From an uncultured Centipeda sp. (lineage in GTDB: Bacteria; Bacillota; Negativicutes; Selenomonadales; Selenomonadaceae): a stretch of DNA of 13,263 bases. Below are positions 1-5,964 of this stretch, one piece after another. How positions within the stretch are numbered: position 1 is the stretch's first letter; every line of letters starts with the position of its first letter. The position numbers and the translations under genes were made by a program. The stretch spans positions 1-13,263 of the forward strand of contig CALALM010000131.1 of the NCBI GenBank assembly GCA_937925565.1, read 5' to 3'. The notes under the pieces are model-generated. The model was given only the letters and a program-made list of their open reading frames with translations. It was not told the DNA's origin and did no database searches.

Positions 1-258
1 GAGGATTTTGTTGCTGCTGTGCAGTCGCTGACAATAGATACGGGACTTGCTGTTGACGGAGATATGCTCGGTGAGGCAGACGGGATTCCTGTCTGGAGCA
101 AGGCAGTGAATGCAATGTGGAAGGATCACATTCTTGCCGCGATGGATATGAACAACGAGGACTATGTCCTGCTCGTTTTGACGCGGGCGGACTTTGCGCG
201 TGCGTCAGAATATGCACGCGTCCTCCTGCACCGAATTGCACGGGCGGAGGAGATGTGA
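1..258 (+). CDS. 3' end of an unrecognised protein (partial, starts upstream of the window)
   Basis: The reading frame is open from base 1 to a TGA at 256-258 and gives 85 residues. A GTG at 19 could be read as a start, but the frame continues to the left edge without a stop and no ribosome-binding site precedes the GTG, so I treat this as a C-terminal fragment. The visible part is soluble, with no membrane segment or cysteine. Its C-terminal portion reads as a hydrophobic strand (DYVLLVLTRADF) followed by an arginine-rich helix. This faintly recalls small DUF6630-like proteins, whose ends have a similar 'D-Y-x-L-V-L-V' strand, but that resemblance is from memory and weak. I do not assign a function. 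The 126 bases to the next gene contain a weak hairpin (275-290) and an AT-rich promoter-like stretch. Confidence 0.6.
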   Translation, partial: EDFVAAVQSLTIDTGLAVDGDMLGEADGIPVWSKAVNAMWKDHILAAMDMNNEDYVLLVLTRADFARASEYARVLLHRIARAEEM

Positions 259-311
259 GACGATCTGAGGGGCGCACGGCAAAGGTCGTGTAGAAAAAGT
301 TACGAAACTAC

Positions 312-340
312 TTTTCTTTTTCTTATAAATACCTTATTAT
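312..340 (+). promoter_or_regulatory. possible promoter of the PAS-GGDEF gene
   Basis: The AT-rich gap before the cyclase gene contains TTTTCT (312-317) and TATTAT (335-340) separated by 17 bases, a plausible but weak sigma-A-type pair. The whole stretch 295-365 is nearly free of G and C, so other -10 placements are possible and the start site is not fixed by sequence alone. Confidence 0.3.
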
Positions 341-375
341 ATAAAAATAAAAAGTATTTTTTATCGGTTAGTGAT

Positions 376-384
376 AAGGGAGAG
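376..384 (+). promoter_or_regulatory. ribosome-binding site that questions the GGDEF start codon
   Basis: AAGGGAGAG lies directly against the ATG at 385, with only two bases between GGAG and the ATG. The same site is well placed (8 bases) for an in-frame TTG at 391. Both starts give the same protein apart from two N-terminal residues, so the ATG is kept by convention. Confidence 0.45.
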
Positions 385-1665
385 ATGGCCTTGTATCATG
401 TGCAGCTCAAGATTGCCTTCATCGGTATTGCCGAAGATAAGGTTGTGCTCTGGAAAGGGATCGCCCCCAAGGAGCATTTCAGTCATAGCTTTTGCACGAT
501 TTGCAAGGAAGAGGATCTGGTTCGGGAACTGGCGGATGAGGAGCAATTACTCGTTGTCATGGATCAGGCAAGTTTCCTGCCGCCAAGCATGGTTCGTAAA
601 CGTATGCCGACACATGACAGCCTGCTGATTCTGTGCGCCGACGATCCGGATCAGCTGGCGAGCGAAGATTATGACGCAGTCGATGATATCTGGCTGAATC
701 ATGGACTGGAGCTTGCGCGGTTTTACTTCACCAATGTCCTGACGCATATCGCCGAGCGTAAGCGTGCCTGGATGCAGGAAACATGGTTGCAGGCGACGAT
801 CAATACGCTCCCCGATATGGTCTGGTTCAAGGATCTGAAGGGTATTCACCTTGATGTCAATGACGCTTTTTGTACGGCGGTCGCGAAGGAAAAGGCGGAT
901 GTCAGAGGGCGGGATCATTACGATATCTGGGATATTCCGAAGGAAGTCTACGAGGCGAGCGATTACGTCTGCGTCGAGACCGAGGACGATGTCATTGCCG
1001 CGCGAAAAACCTGTCTGTTTGATGAAGAGGTCATGAAGGCGGACGGCAGTCTGAGCAAACTCAAGACCTATAAAACCCCGATTTTTGACGGCGATACGAT
1101 CATCGGCACGGTCGGTATTGCCCGTGATGTAACGAAGGAATACGAATATCAGCAGAATATCGTTTACATGGCGCTGCACGACCAGCTCACGGGGCTGGCA
1201 AACCGCCGTCAGCTGGATGAATTTTTGTCTAAGCTGGAGACGAATGAAATGGTTGTCGCTTACCTCGACTTGGACCATTTCAAGTCGGTGAACGATACAT
1301 ACGGTCACTTGGCAGGGGATGAAGCGCTCGTACGAACCTCCGATTTGATCAAAAAACATTTCCACGATACGCTGAATGTTCGTCTCGGCGGCGATGAATT
1401 TCTCATCGTCTTCACGGATGGTGTGGTCGGCGAGGATATCCCGGGGCGTATGCAGGTGTTCATTGATGATTTCTTTGAGACGTTCAAAGCGGATAAACGC
1501 TTCGGCGTCCTGTCGGTCAGCGCGGGCATTGCCGAGGGCAAAATCGGTCACGGCTCGTTCGATCTGTTGTTGCAGAAAGCGGACGAAGCACTCTATGAGG
1601 CGAAAGAGGCGGGGCGCGGCCGCTATGTGATCAGCCACCGCGATGAGCATGAAGTGATCCGGTAG
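385..1665 (+). CDS. PAS-GGDEF protein, probable diguanylate cyclase
   Basis: The 426-residue protein has no signal peptide or membrane helix, so it should act in the cytoplasm. Residues 1-125 form an alpha/beta domain with hydrophobic strands (AFIGIA, LLVVMD, LLILCA) that resembles a response-regulator fold, but I cannot place a clear phospho-acceptor site. Residues 135-250 are a PAS domain (TLPDMVWFKDLKG, ending GTVGIARDVT), a likely signal or ligand sensor. Residues 262-415 are a GGDEF domain: HDQLTGLANRR, DLDHFKSVND and an intact RLGGDEF (333-339). Known GGDEF enzymes join two GTP molecules into cyclic di-GMP; the intact signature suggests activity. The RxxD product-inhibition site expected just before GGDEF is absent (FHDT aligns there), so feedback control may be missing. 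The gene appears to stand alone and is followed by a strong hairpin. Confidence 0.9.
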   Translation: MALYHVQLKIAFIGIAEDKVVLWKGIAPKEHFSHSFCTICKEEDLVRELADEEQLLVVMDQASFLPPSMVRKRMPTHDSLLILCADDPDQLASEDYDAVDDIWLNHGLELARFYFTNVLTHIAERKRAWMQETWLQATINTLPDMVWFKDLKGIHLDVNDAFCTAVAKEKADVRGRDHYDIWDIPKEVYEASDYVCVETEDDVIAARKTCLFDEEVMKADGSLSKLKTYKTPIFDGDTIIGTVGIARDVTKEYEYQQNIVYMALHDQLTGLANRRQLDEFLSKLETNEMVVAYLDLDHFKSVNDTYGHLAGDEALVRTSDLIKKHFHDTLNVRLGGDEFLIVFTDGVVGEDIPGRMQVFIDDFFETFKADKRFGVLSVSAGIAEGKIGHGSFDLLLQKADEALYEAKEAGRGRYVISHRDEHEVIR

Positions 1666-1706
1666 GGAAAATAGGGGCGCTTGTAGCGATACCGCTGACA
1701 TAATGA

Positions 1707-1760
1707 CAAGGAGCTGCCCTACGAAGTTTTCTAGCTTCGTAGGGCAGCTCCTTGTTTTTG
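1707..1760 (+). terminator. strong intrinsic terminator between convergent genes
   Basis: A perfect 20-bp inverted repeat, CAAGGAGCTGCCCTACGAAG at 1707-1726 and its complement at 1735-1754, encloses an 8-base loop. On the + strand it runs into TTTTT (1755-1759), giving a textbook Rho-independent terminator for the PAS-GGDEF gene. On the - strand the stem lies 12 bases beyond the stop codon of the last operon gene, but its 3' flank (TCATTAT) is not a U-tract, so it may stop that operon less efficiently or only stabilise its 3' end. Confidence 0.85.
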
Positions 1761-1766
1761 TATTCC

Positions 1767-2639
1767 TTAAATTGCGTCCTCGTACGACCAGCCCTGCCAT
1801 GAGGCGGCGAGGGCGGCGCGTGTGTCCGCATCGAGTGCCTGCCAGTCGACAAAGCTCACGCGGCGGCCGGCTCTATCGAGCTGTTCGCGCCGGAACTTCT
1901 CGGCTTCTTCGCCGTAGGGGTCGACGTCCTTGTTCAGATAGAGGAGTTTCATGGAGGTGTAGTGCGGCTCGACCTGCTCACCGTGGACACTCGCAATCCC
2001 TTCCGCATGGACGCTCGTTCCGACGCCGAGGTCGACATCCGCCCAGATGATCTGGGCATCGCACACGATGCCGTAGCGATCCGTTGCGTTCGTCTGGCTT
2101 TTGTCACGCGGCATTCGCTGCGTATCGACTGTGTATAGATAGCGTCCGTCTGACTTGCGTCCATTGATGTGTAGGCGTGTGAGGTCGGGGAACTGCGTGT
2201 TCGCATTATTGATCGCGTACGGCTCGAGCGTTGTCCCATCCTTGCTGATCTCATACGCCGCGCCGTAGACCTCACTCGGATAGTTCTCACAGAGATATTG
2301 GAGTCCCTTTTGCTGCTCCTCTGAGATACTGTCCCCTGCATAGTAGAGCGGATCTTTGTTCAGGAAATGCCGACTGATGAGAAGCTCGAGCCGTCCGTCG
2401 CGGTCGAGGTCGGTGACGGCGGCGTAGAAAGTATAGTGACTGCGCTCCGCCATGCCGCTCTTTAGGATGCTGTCCCATGTGTGATACTGGTTGTTGATCT
2501 CCTGCTGTATCACACCCGATGCCGCCATGACATCGAGCTGCGCTTCCGTGTCAATCGCTGCGGGTGCGGCAGCGGCGGATGCCGTCAACGAGAGGGCGGC
2601 AAGTGTAGCGCCGAGCGATTTTTTGAGCGAGATTGTCAT
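1767..2639 (-). CDS. exported D-x-D-x-D-G protein, paralog A (type 1), last gene of operon
   Basis: This is a 290-residue protein of unknown function. A signal peptide covers about residues 1-25 (KK, then a hydrophobic Ala/Leu core, then SAAAA-PA). The mature start carries the family motif D77-L-D-R-D-G-R-L-E85, which looks like the calcium-binding loop of EF-hand or FG-GAP/VCBS-type repeats. Shared downstream blocks are AAYEIxxDG (128-135), PDL (151-153) and a C-terminal ALAASWQGW (276-284). It is closest to paralog D: both have ISE[EQ]Q, YGAAYEI or HGAAYEI, and a YGIV block followed by VEPxYT. It has two cysteines after the signal peptide (117, 193). The start is set by AAAAGGAGG placed 7 bases before the ATG. 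It sits 24 nt downstream of paralog B, is not an enzyme I recognise, and could be a binding or structural envelope protein. Confidence 0.85.
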   Translation of the reverse strand: MTISLKKSLGATLAALSLTASAAAAPAAIDTEAQLDVMAASGVIQQEINNQYHTWDSILKSGMAERSHYTFYAAVTDLDRDGRLELLISRHFLNKDPLYYAGDSISEEQQKGLQYLCENYPSEVYGAAYEISKDGTTLEPYAINNANTQFPDLTRLHINGRKSDGRYLYTVDTQRMPRDKSQTNATDRYGIVCDAQIIWADVDLGVGTSVHAEGIASVHGEQVEPHYTSMKLLYLNKDVDPYGEEAEKFRREQLDRAGRRVSFVDWQALDADTRAALAASWQGWSYEDAI

Positions 2640-2663
2640 TGTGTGCCTCCTTTTAATGAATGG

Positions 2664-3539
2664 TTATCCCTTTCCGTCGATGGCGCCGTGGACAAAGCCT
2701 GCCCACGAGGCGGCAAGGGCTTCGCGCGGATTGCGGTTGAGTTCGTCGCCGCTCACCCAGCGAATGGAGCTTGGCGGCAGGAGTGCCTCGTCAAAGGTCT
2801 GATACAGATAGGTCTGCTGAAAATCCCGTCCACTCATATTCGTATGGGCGGGATCGCCGTCAAAGACACTCGCGGAGACGTTGATTTTCCTGCAGGTGGA
2901 GGGGCTGTCCACGTCCCGATAGCTGCCTTTTTCCACGGCGAGCAGCTGACAGCGCAGCGTTCCATGGTCGAGTGCGACGCGCTGATAGGACGCTGTATAG
3001 GAGTAAGAAGGGTCATTGCCCGTGAAGTAATCGCTCCGGGAGACGGTCACGGTGCGGACATGATGCCAGCGCGTGCCGTGCTCGTCAATCTCACTGAGGG
3101 GTTGGAGGTTCATCAGATCGGGCCAATCGTAGCCGTTCTCTGCGCGGAGGCGTTCGAGCCGTCCGTCCGCAGAGATCTCGTAGGCGGACAGGCTGATATC
3201 AATCGGGATATCCACAACACCCGCCGCATGGGGACCGGATATATCCATCAGTGTCATCGCATGGCGTACGAGCAGCTCAAGGCGACCGTTGGCATCGAGG
3301 TCGGTGACGGCGATGTGCGTCAGGCGGGGGTTGAAGCGTCTGAGATAGGGAAACGGTGCCTGTCCTTTATCCCAGCGCGCAACGAACTCATCCTTCCACA
3401 GCGGCTCTGCCTCCGCGATCATCTGCAGCTGTGCCTCAGGGCTCGGCGCGGCTGCGGCGGGAGTGGGGGTGGTAGATGCCGTCAACGAGAGCGCGGCAAG
3501 TGCTGCGAGAATGGTTTTTTTGAGTGAAATGAATGTCAT
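2664..3539 (-). CDS. exported D-x-D-x-N-G protein, paralog B (type 2)
   Basis: This 291-residue exported protein is of unknown function. I place the start at the ATG at 3539, 23 codons inside the longest frame, because GAAAGGGG lies about 8 bases upstream and the protein then opens with a normal signal peptide (MTFISLKK, Ala/Leu core, cleavage near AAAA-PSPEAQ). The calcium-loop-like motif is D80-L-D-A-N-G-R-L-E88, preceded by a WKDEFVARWD segment shared almost exactly with paralog C. Later blocks are AYEISADGRL (119-128), PDL (140-142), SYTASYQR (180-187), and the C-terminal NRNPREALAASWAGF ending in AIDGKG. It has two cysteines (197, 216). The last 63 bases shared with C differ at only four positions, so the two genes duplicated recently or exchange sequence. 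Confidence 0.85.
   Translation of the reverse strand: MTFISLKKTILAALAALSLTASTTPTPAAAAPSPEAQLQMIAEAEPLWKDEFVARWDKGQAPFPYLRRFNPRLTHIAVTDLDANGRLELLVRHAMTLMDISGPHAAGVVDIPIDISLSAYEISADGRLERLRAENGYDWPDLMNLQPLSEIDEHGTRWHHVRTVTVSRSDYFTGNDPSYSYTASYQRVALDHGTLRCQLLAVEKGSYRDVDSPSTCRKINVSASVFDGDPAHTNMSGRDFQQTYLYQTFDEALLPPSSIRWVSGDELNRNPREALAASWAGFVHGAIDGKG
2674..2736 (-). repeat. 63-bp near-identical repeat, copy in paralog B
   Basis: This stretch near the 3' end of paralog B matches 3576-3638 near the 3' end of paralog C at 59 of 63 positions by direct reading. It encodes the conserved C-terminal block NRNPREALAASWAGF plus the VHGAIDG tail. Identity falls off sharply on the 5' side of the block. Confidence 0.85.
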
Positions 3540-3565
3540 TGCCGTACCCCTTTCGTGAAAAATCT

Positions 3566-4405
3566 TTATCCCTTGCCGTCGATGACACCGTAGACAAAGC
3601 CTGCCCACGAGGCAGCAAGGGCTTCGCGCGGATTGCGGCTCAGCTCATCAGCGCCCATCCAATGTACGGCACTGGGCGGCGTGTAGATGTGCGTAAAATA
3701 CTGATAAAATGGGCTCTGTACGAAATCTTCGTGACGCATCCCTAGATGGGCGGGGGCGCCGTCGTAAATATATACGGAGGAGGGAACTGCCTCGACACGG
3801 TCGATGTCATAGACGTTGTAATAGCCGTTTTCCTCCGCGCACAGCTCACAGCGCACCACGCCGTTTGCAATGGCGAACCGCTGATAGGCGACGGTATAGC
3901 TGTAGTGATTGTGCTCGTCCTTCGTGATGGTGCTCGTGCTCATGTTGTACCAACGCGTATTGTCGCTGTCGATCACATTGAGCGCCAGTCCAGTCAGATC
4001 GGGTGCGCCGTACCCGTTCTCCGTCTCGGGGAGGCGTGCGAGTCGGCCGTCTGTGCCGATCTCGTAGACCGCCATCTCGACCATTGCGGGGATGCTGCAG
4101 AGGGGATACGGGGTGATGCCCTCCGCAGCAGGCAGCGTAGCAGCGTGACGGAAGATCAGTTCGAGTCGTCCGTTGCCGTCGAGGTCGGTGACGGCAAAGC
4201 GGGTCTGGGTGTGATCATAGTTCAGCAGATGGGGCTGCGGCATCTGCCCCGCGTCCCAGCGAGCGACGAATTCGTCCTTCCAGAGAGGTTCCGCGTTTGC
4301 AATTGTGTCGAGCTGTACCTCGGGATCGGCGAACGCGCAGGCTGTGCCTGTGCTGAGGAGGAGGAACGCAGCTGCTGCGAGCAATCCTTTCTTGAAGTGT
4401 TTCAT
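3566..4405 (-). CDS. exported D-x-D-x-N-G protein, paralog C (type 2)
   Basis: This is a 279-residue exported protein of unknown function and close sister to paralog B. The start chosen is the ATG at 4405, seven codons inside the longest frame, because AAAGGAGG ends 6 bases before it. The signal peptide is MKHFKKG plus an Ala/Leu core, with a likely type I cut after AFA (about residue 26). The motif is D74-L-D-G-N-G-R-L-E82, preceded by LWKDEFVARWD (41-51). Other shared blocks are VYEIGTDGRL (113-122), PDL (136-138), SYTVAYQR (169-176) and SRNPREALAASWAGF with tail VIDGKG. Four cysteines follow the start of the mature region (103, 186, 189, plus C23 in the signal peptide), and the CELC pair (186-189) has no match in B. 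C23 does not sit in a convincing lipobox. Confidence 0.85.
   Translation of the reverse strand: MKHFKKGLLAAAAFLLLSTGTACAFADPEVQLDTIANAEPLWKDEFVARWDAGQMPQPHLLNYDHTQTRFAVTDLDGNGRLELIFRHAATLPAAEGITPYPLCSIPAMVEMAVYEIGTDGRLARLPETENGYGAPDLTGLALNVIDSDNTRWYNMSTSTITKDEHNHYSYTVAYQRFAIANGVVRCELCAEENGYYNVYDIDRVEAVPSSVYIYDGAPAHLGMRHEDFVQSPFYQYFTHIYTPPSAVHWMGADELSRNPREALAASWAGFVYGVIDGKG
3576..3638 (-). repeat. 63-bp near-identical repeat, copy in paralog C
   Basis: This is the partner of 2674-2736, with four differences in 63 bases. Both copies lie at the same place in their genes and in the same orientation, so they could support recombination that deletes or duplicates one paralog (unit length about 900 bp). 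Confidence 0.85.
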
Positions 4406-4453
4406 GGGGATCCTCCTTTCGTGCAAAGCATTACGGTACGGCGTTTCGTGCGC

Positions 4454-5338
4454 TCATCCTCTGACCGTCGCTCCGTCGTGCGTCCAGCTGTACCATGAGG
4501 ATGTGAGCGCTTCGTACGGATTTCGCTCAAGATACTCCCATGAGAGGGGATCGAGCGTGGGCCCGTCATCGGTGCGGCGGCTCTCAGGCGGGATGCTGCT
4601 CGGATCGTATGTGCGGCCTGTGACGAGATCCTGGCTCCATGTGTAGTACGGCTCGACGTAGGCTCCGTAGACCCCGGCAGTCCCCTTGGTGATGCTCGTC
4701 TGAGCGATGATGAGCGCACCGCCCTCGAGCTGGATTGTGTACCCCTCGCCCACAATGCCGTAGCGCTCCTGGCCTTCTTCTACGGAGGTCTCGCCGGTCA
4801 TGCGTGCGGCAGATGCCAAATAGACGGGAGTGCCGTTTACCCCTGTCGGCCGTACATGGATGCTCATGAGGTCGGGAAAGCTGCCGCCCTCATAGGGGAG
4901 CTCTGCAGACGTCCTGCTGTCCACGATGTCAAGCGGCACAAGACGTGTGCCGTCCGCGTTGATCTCATATGCCGCACCGTGGATATAGCGGGGAAACATC
5001 TCAGCGAGCTCTGTGAGACCTTCTTTCTGCTGCTCTGAGATCCCGTTCCCTGCACGCAGGAGCGGCTCATAGCTGAGCGTCCGGCGGCTGATAAGGAGTT
5101 CGAGCCGTCCGTCGCCGTCAAGGTCCGTGACGGCAGCGCAGAATTTATATGCGGTCATATTTTCGCGGCTGCGGATGCGGACCGTGTCAATCTCCGCCTT
5201 TAGGGCGTGGGAGCGCGCGATCACATCCAGCTGTGCCGCTGCATCAGGGACCATGGGCGCGGCGGAGGCTGCACCCGTGCAGAGCGCGAGAACTGTGAGG
5301 GCGGCAAGTGTACATTTTGCAGCGTATGTATGGAGCAT
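4454..5338 (-). CDS. exported D-x-D-x-D-G protein, paralog D (type 1), first of the four
   Basis: This is a 294-residue exported protein of unknown function. Two ATGs compete. The one at 5347 abuts the GAAAGG site, leaving no spacer, whereas the ATG at 5338 is about 9 bases from it, so 5338 is preferred. The signal peptide runs to about ASA-AP (residue 26). The motif D72-L-D-G-D-G-R-L-E80 is the most canonical calcium loop of the four. It shares with paralog A the ISEQQKEGL, HGAAYEINADG, PDL, YGIV and VEPYYTW blocks and the C-terminal ERNPYEALTSSWYSW. It lacks the WKDEFVARW segment of B and C. It lies 32 nt after lemA and 48 nt before paralog C, so it is surely cotranscribed with them. Confidence 0.85.
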   Translation of the reverse strand: MLHTYAAKCTLAALTVLALCTGAASAAPMVPDAAAQLDVIARSHALKAEIDTVRIRSRENMTAYKFCAAVTDLDGDGRLELLISRRTLSYEPLLRAGNGISEQQKEGLTELAEMFPRYIHGAAYEINADGTRLVPLDIVDSRTSAELPYEGGSFPDLMSIHVRPTGVNGTPVYLASAARMTGETSVEEGQERYGIVGEGYTIQLEGGALIIAQTSITKGTAGVYGAYVEPYYTWSQDLVTGRTYDPSSIPPESRRTDDGPTLDPLSWEYLERNPYEALTSSWYSWTHDGATVRG

Positions 5339-5370
5339 TGTCCTCATCCTTTCGCGTTTCGAACGTTAGG

Positions 5371-5940
5371 TCAGAACTTTACCTCGGGCACGGCGTCCGC
5401 GCCCTCCTTCGCTTTGAATTGGGGCTTTTGTGTCATGCCCATGAAGCCTGCGAGGAACATTCCTGGGAAGGTCGAGATGCGTACGTTGTACTCACGCACC
5501 GCCTCATTGTAGTCGCGCCGTGCGACGGCGATGCGGTTCTCAGAGCCCGACAGCTCGCGCATGAGCTCGAGATACTGCGTGTTCGCCTTGAGGTCGGGGT
5601 ACGCCTCCGCAATGGCAAAGAGACGACCGAGTGCGCCCGTCAGCTCTGCGTTTGCCGCGTCCATCTGCTCCACGCCCTGCGCACCTGCGAGTTTCGCACG
5701 CGCGTTTACGACCTCCTCGATGATGGTCTTTTCGTGTATGTCATAGCCCTTGACCGTGTTCACGAGGTTCGGGATGAGGTCGCTGCGCCGCTGCATCTGG
5801 TTCTCGACCTGTCCGTAGGAGGCATCGACGCGGATCTCCGCCTCCTTTAGCCCGTTGTATAGGGAGAAAAAACCGAAGATGCCGATGAGGATGACGACGA
5901 GGAGAACGATCCCAACGGAGATAAAGCCCTTGTTGTTCAT
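5371..5940 (-). CDS. lemA: LemA family membrane protein
   Basis: The 189-residue protein matches the LemA family in length and motifs. One N-terminal transmembrane helix (about 6-27) is followed by a helical domain carrying the family hallmark QMQRRSDLIPNLVNTVKGY (48-66) and a C-terminal YPDLKANTQYLELMREL / AVREYNVRISTFPG stretch (114-160). LemA proteins are usually anchored with the helical domain outside the cytoplasm; their biochemical role is not established. The start ATG at 5940 has CGAAAGGAAG upstream. The gene lies 24 nt after the TPM gene, a pairing seen widely in bacteria, and directly before the four paralogs. Family assignment is secure; function is not. Confidence 0.93.
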   Translation of the reverse strand: MNNKGFISVGIVLLVVILIGIFGFFSLYNGLKEAEIRVDASYGQVENQMQRRSDLIPNLVNTVKGYDIHEKTIIEEVVNARAKLAGAQGVEQMDAANAELTGALGRLFAIAEAYPDLKANTQYLELMRELSGSENRIAVARRDYNEAVREYNVRISTFPGMFLAGFMGMTQKPQFKAKEGADAVPEVKF

Positions 5941-5964
5941 GGTGAAAACTTCCTTTCGTTCTAT

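Noticed and set aside
275..290. Hairpin CACGGC-AAAG-GTCGTG after the first partial gene
   Set aside because: Six pairs including a wobble and no immediate U-tract; too weak to call a terminator.
547..1800. 417-residue open frame on the - strand opposite the PAS-GGDEF gene
   Set aside because: It lies fully antisense to a clear GGDEF coding region, runs through the terminator hairpin, has no ribosome site and no recognisable domain.
2481..3527. 348-residue open frame on the + strand opposite paralog B
   Set aside because: Antisense shadow of a gene with signal peptide and conserved motifs. Its own product is Cys/Arg/Gly-rich without domain character. Similar shadows opposite C, TPM, sucC, sucD, galM and ptsI were dropped for the same reason.
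3540..3608. 23-codon N-terminal extension of paralog B
   Set aside because: It overlaps the coding end of paralog C, lacks a ribosome site, and would bury the signal peptide behind a Cys/Arg-rich stretch.
4330..4405. Lipoprotein signal in paralog C (Cys at residue 23)
   Set aside because: The residues before the Cys (TGTA-C) lack the Leu expected at -3, and a normal type I cleavage site (AFA) follows.
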